Shown piece by piece: positions 63,869 through 64,000 of a stretch of 64,000 bases of DNA. Below the pieces are notes generated by a model, which saw nothing but the letters and a program-made list of their open reading frames with translations, searched no databases and was not told the origin of the DNA. The position numbers were made by a program, and so were the translations under genes. The DNA is from Ulota crispa (lineage: Eukaryota > Streptophyta > Bryopsida > Orthotrichales > Orthotrichaceae). The stretch is from contig OY987251.1 in the NCBI GenBank assembly GCA_963920765.1, positions 7,504,501-7,568,500 of the forward strand. Direction: 5' to 3'. Each line of letters opens with the position of its first letter. Position 1 is the stretch's first letter.

Positions 63869-64000
63869 TTAACCCCTAAAGGACCATAGCCTTTATTTTG
63901 TCAAAAGACACTCAAAACTGCTACCTCTATGGCAAAGAGTAAAATAGTATGAAAATCAAGCATTTTGCATATCTGACCATAGGATCTTGTGCTAGACTAC
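63869..64000. mobile_element. AACCCCTAAAGGACC family, left end, cut by the window
   Basis: Starts ATTAACCCCTAAAGGACCA and aligns with 8640-8770, including GATCTTG(T/C)(G/C)CTAGA. It runs off the window's right edge. Confidence 0.7.

Overview
The window looks like nuclear DNA of a land plant. The one clearly intact gene is a plant-type UDP-glycosyltransferase with the 44-residue PSPG box. The rest is AT-rich, gene-poor and packed with mobile elements of plant type: a Ty3/gypsy chromovirus, Tourist-like MITEs with TWA target duplications, CACTA termini and tRNA-derived repeats. A bryophyte, lycophyte or fern would fit, but nothing in the sequence fixes the species.

Layout. 1-2440: AT-rich DNA with a short direct duplication and one MITE. 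2445-8537: a decayed Ty3/gypsy chromovirus with two LTRs, gag, protease, RT, RNase H, integrase and a C-terminal chromodomain. 8.6-20.1 kb: intergenic DNA with small inverted-repeat elements, a tRNA-like repeat and a long AAT microsatellite. 20654-22804: the UGT gene, two exons, whose single intron is mostly a MITE. 22.8-27.1 kb: intergenic DNA with two more MITEs. 27123-61327: an apparent giant CACTA-type transposon. 61.3-64 kb: flank with a tiny CACTA-type MITE and the start of another dispersed repeat.

The main discovery candidate is the 34.2 kb element at 27123-61327. Its ends are 42-43 bp inverted repeats starting CACTACAAG. They are flanked on both sides by TTT, a possible 3-bp target duplication. 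A second inverted match lies just inside each end. Both arms, and as far as I can see no sequence outside the element, carry many copies of an imperfect palindrome centred on GGTGATCACC. Some copies sit in tandem arrays with 470-bp (left) and 115-bp (right) periods. The left arm holds a broken minus-strand gene with a ParB/DGQHR-like INGQHT motif. The right arm holds a broken plus-strand gene that resembles the DUF7869 family and has a possible D-D-E triad. The usual plant CACTA transposase (TNP2 type) is not visible. The middle (about 40.2-52.6 kb) looks like nested insertions: a 745-bp near-perfect palindrome, tandem repeats, three copies of a long repeat with tRNA-like segments, and a 200-N assembly gap.

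Most premature stops that I could place in the retrotransposon and in both genes of the large element look like single C-to-T changes of CAG, CAA or CGA codons. This is most simply read as decay of methylated transposon DNA. Family assignments come from reading translated motifs by eye; no database search was possible.
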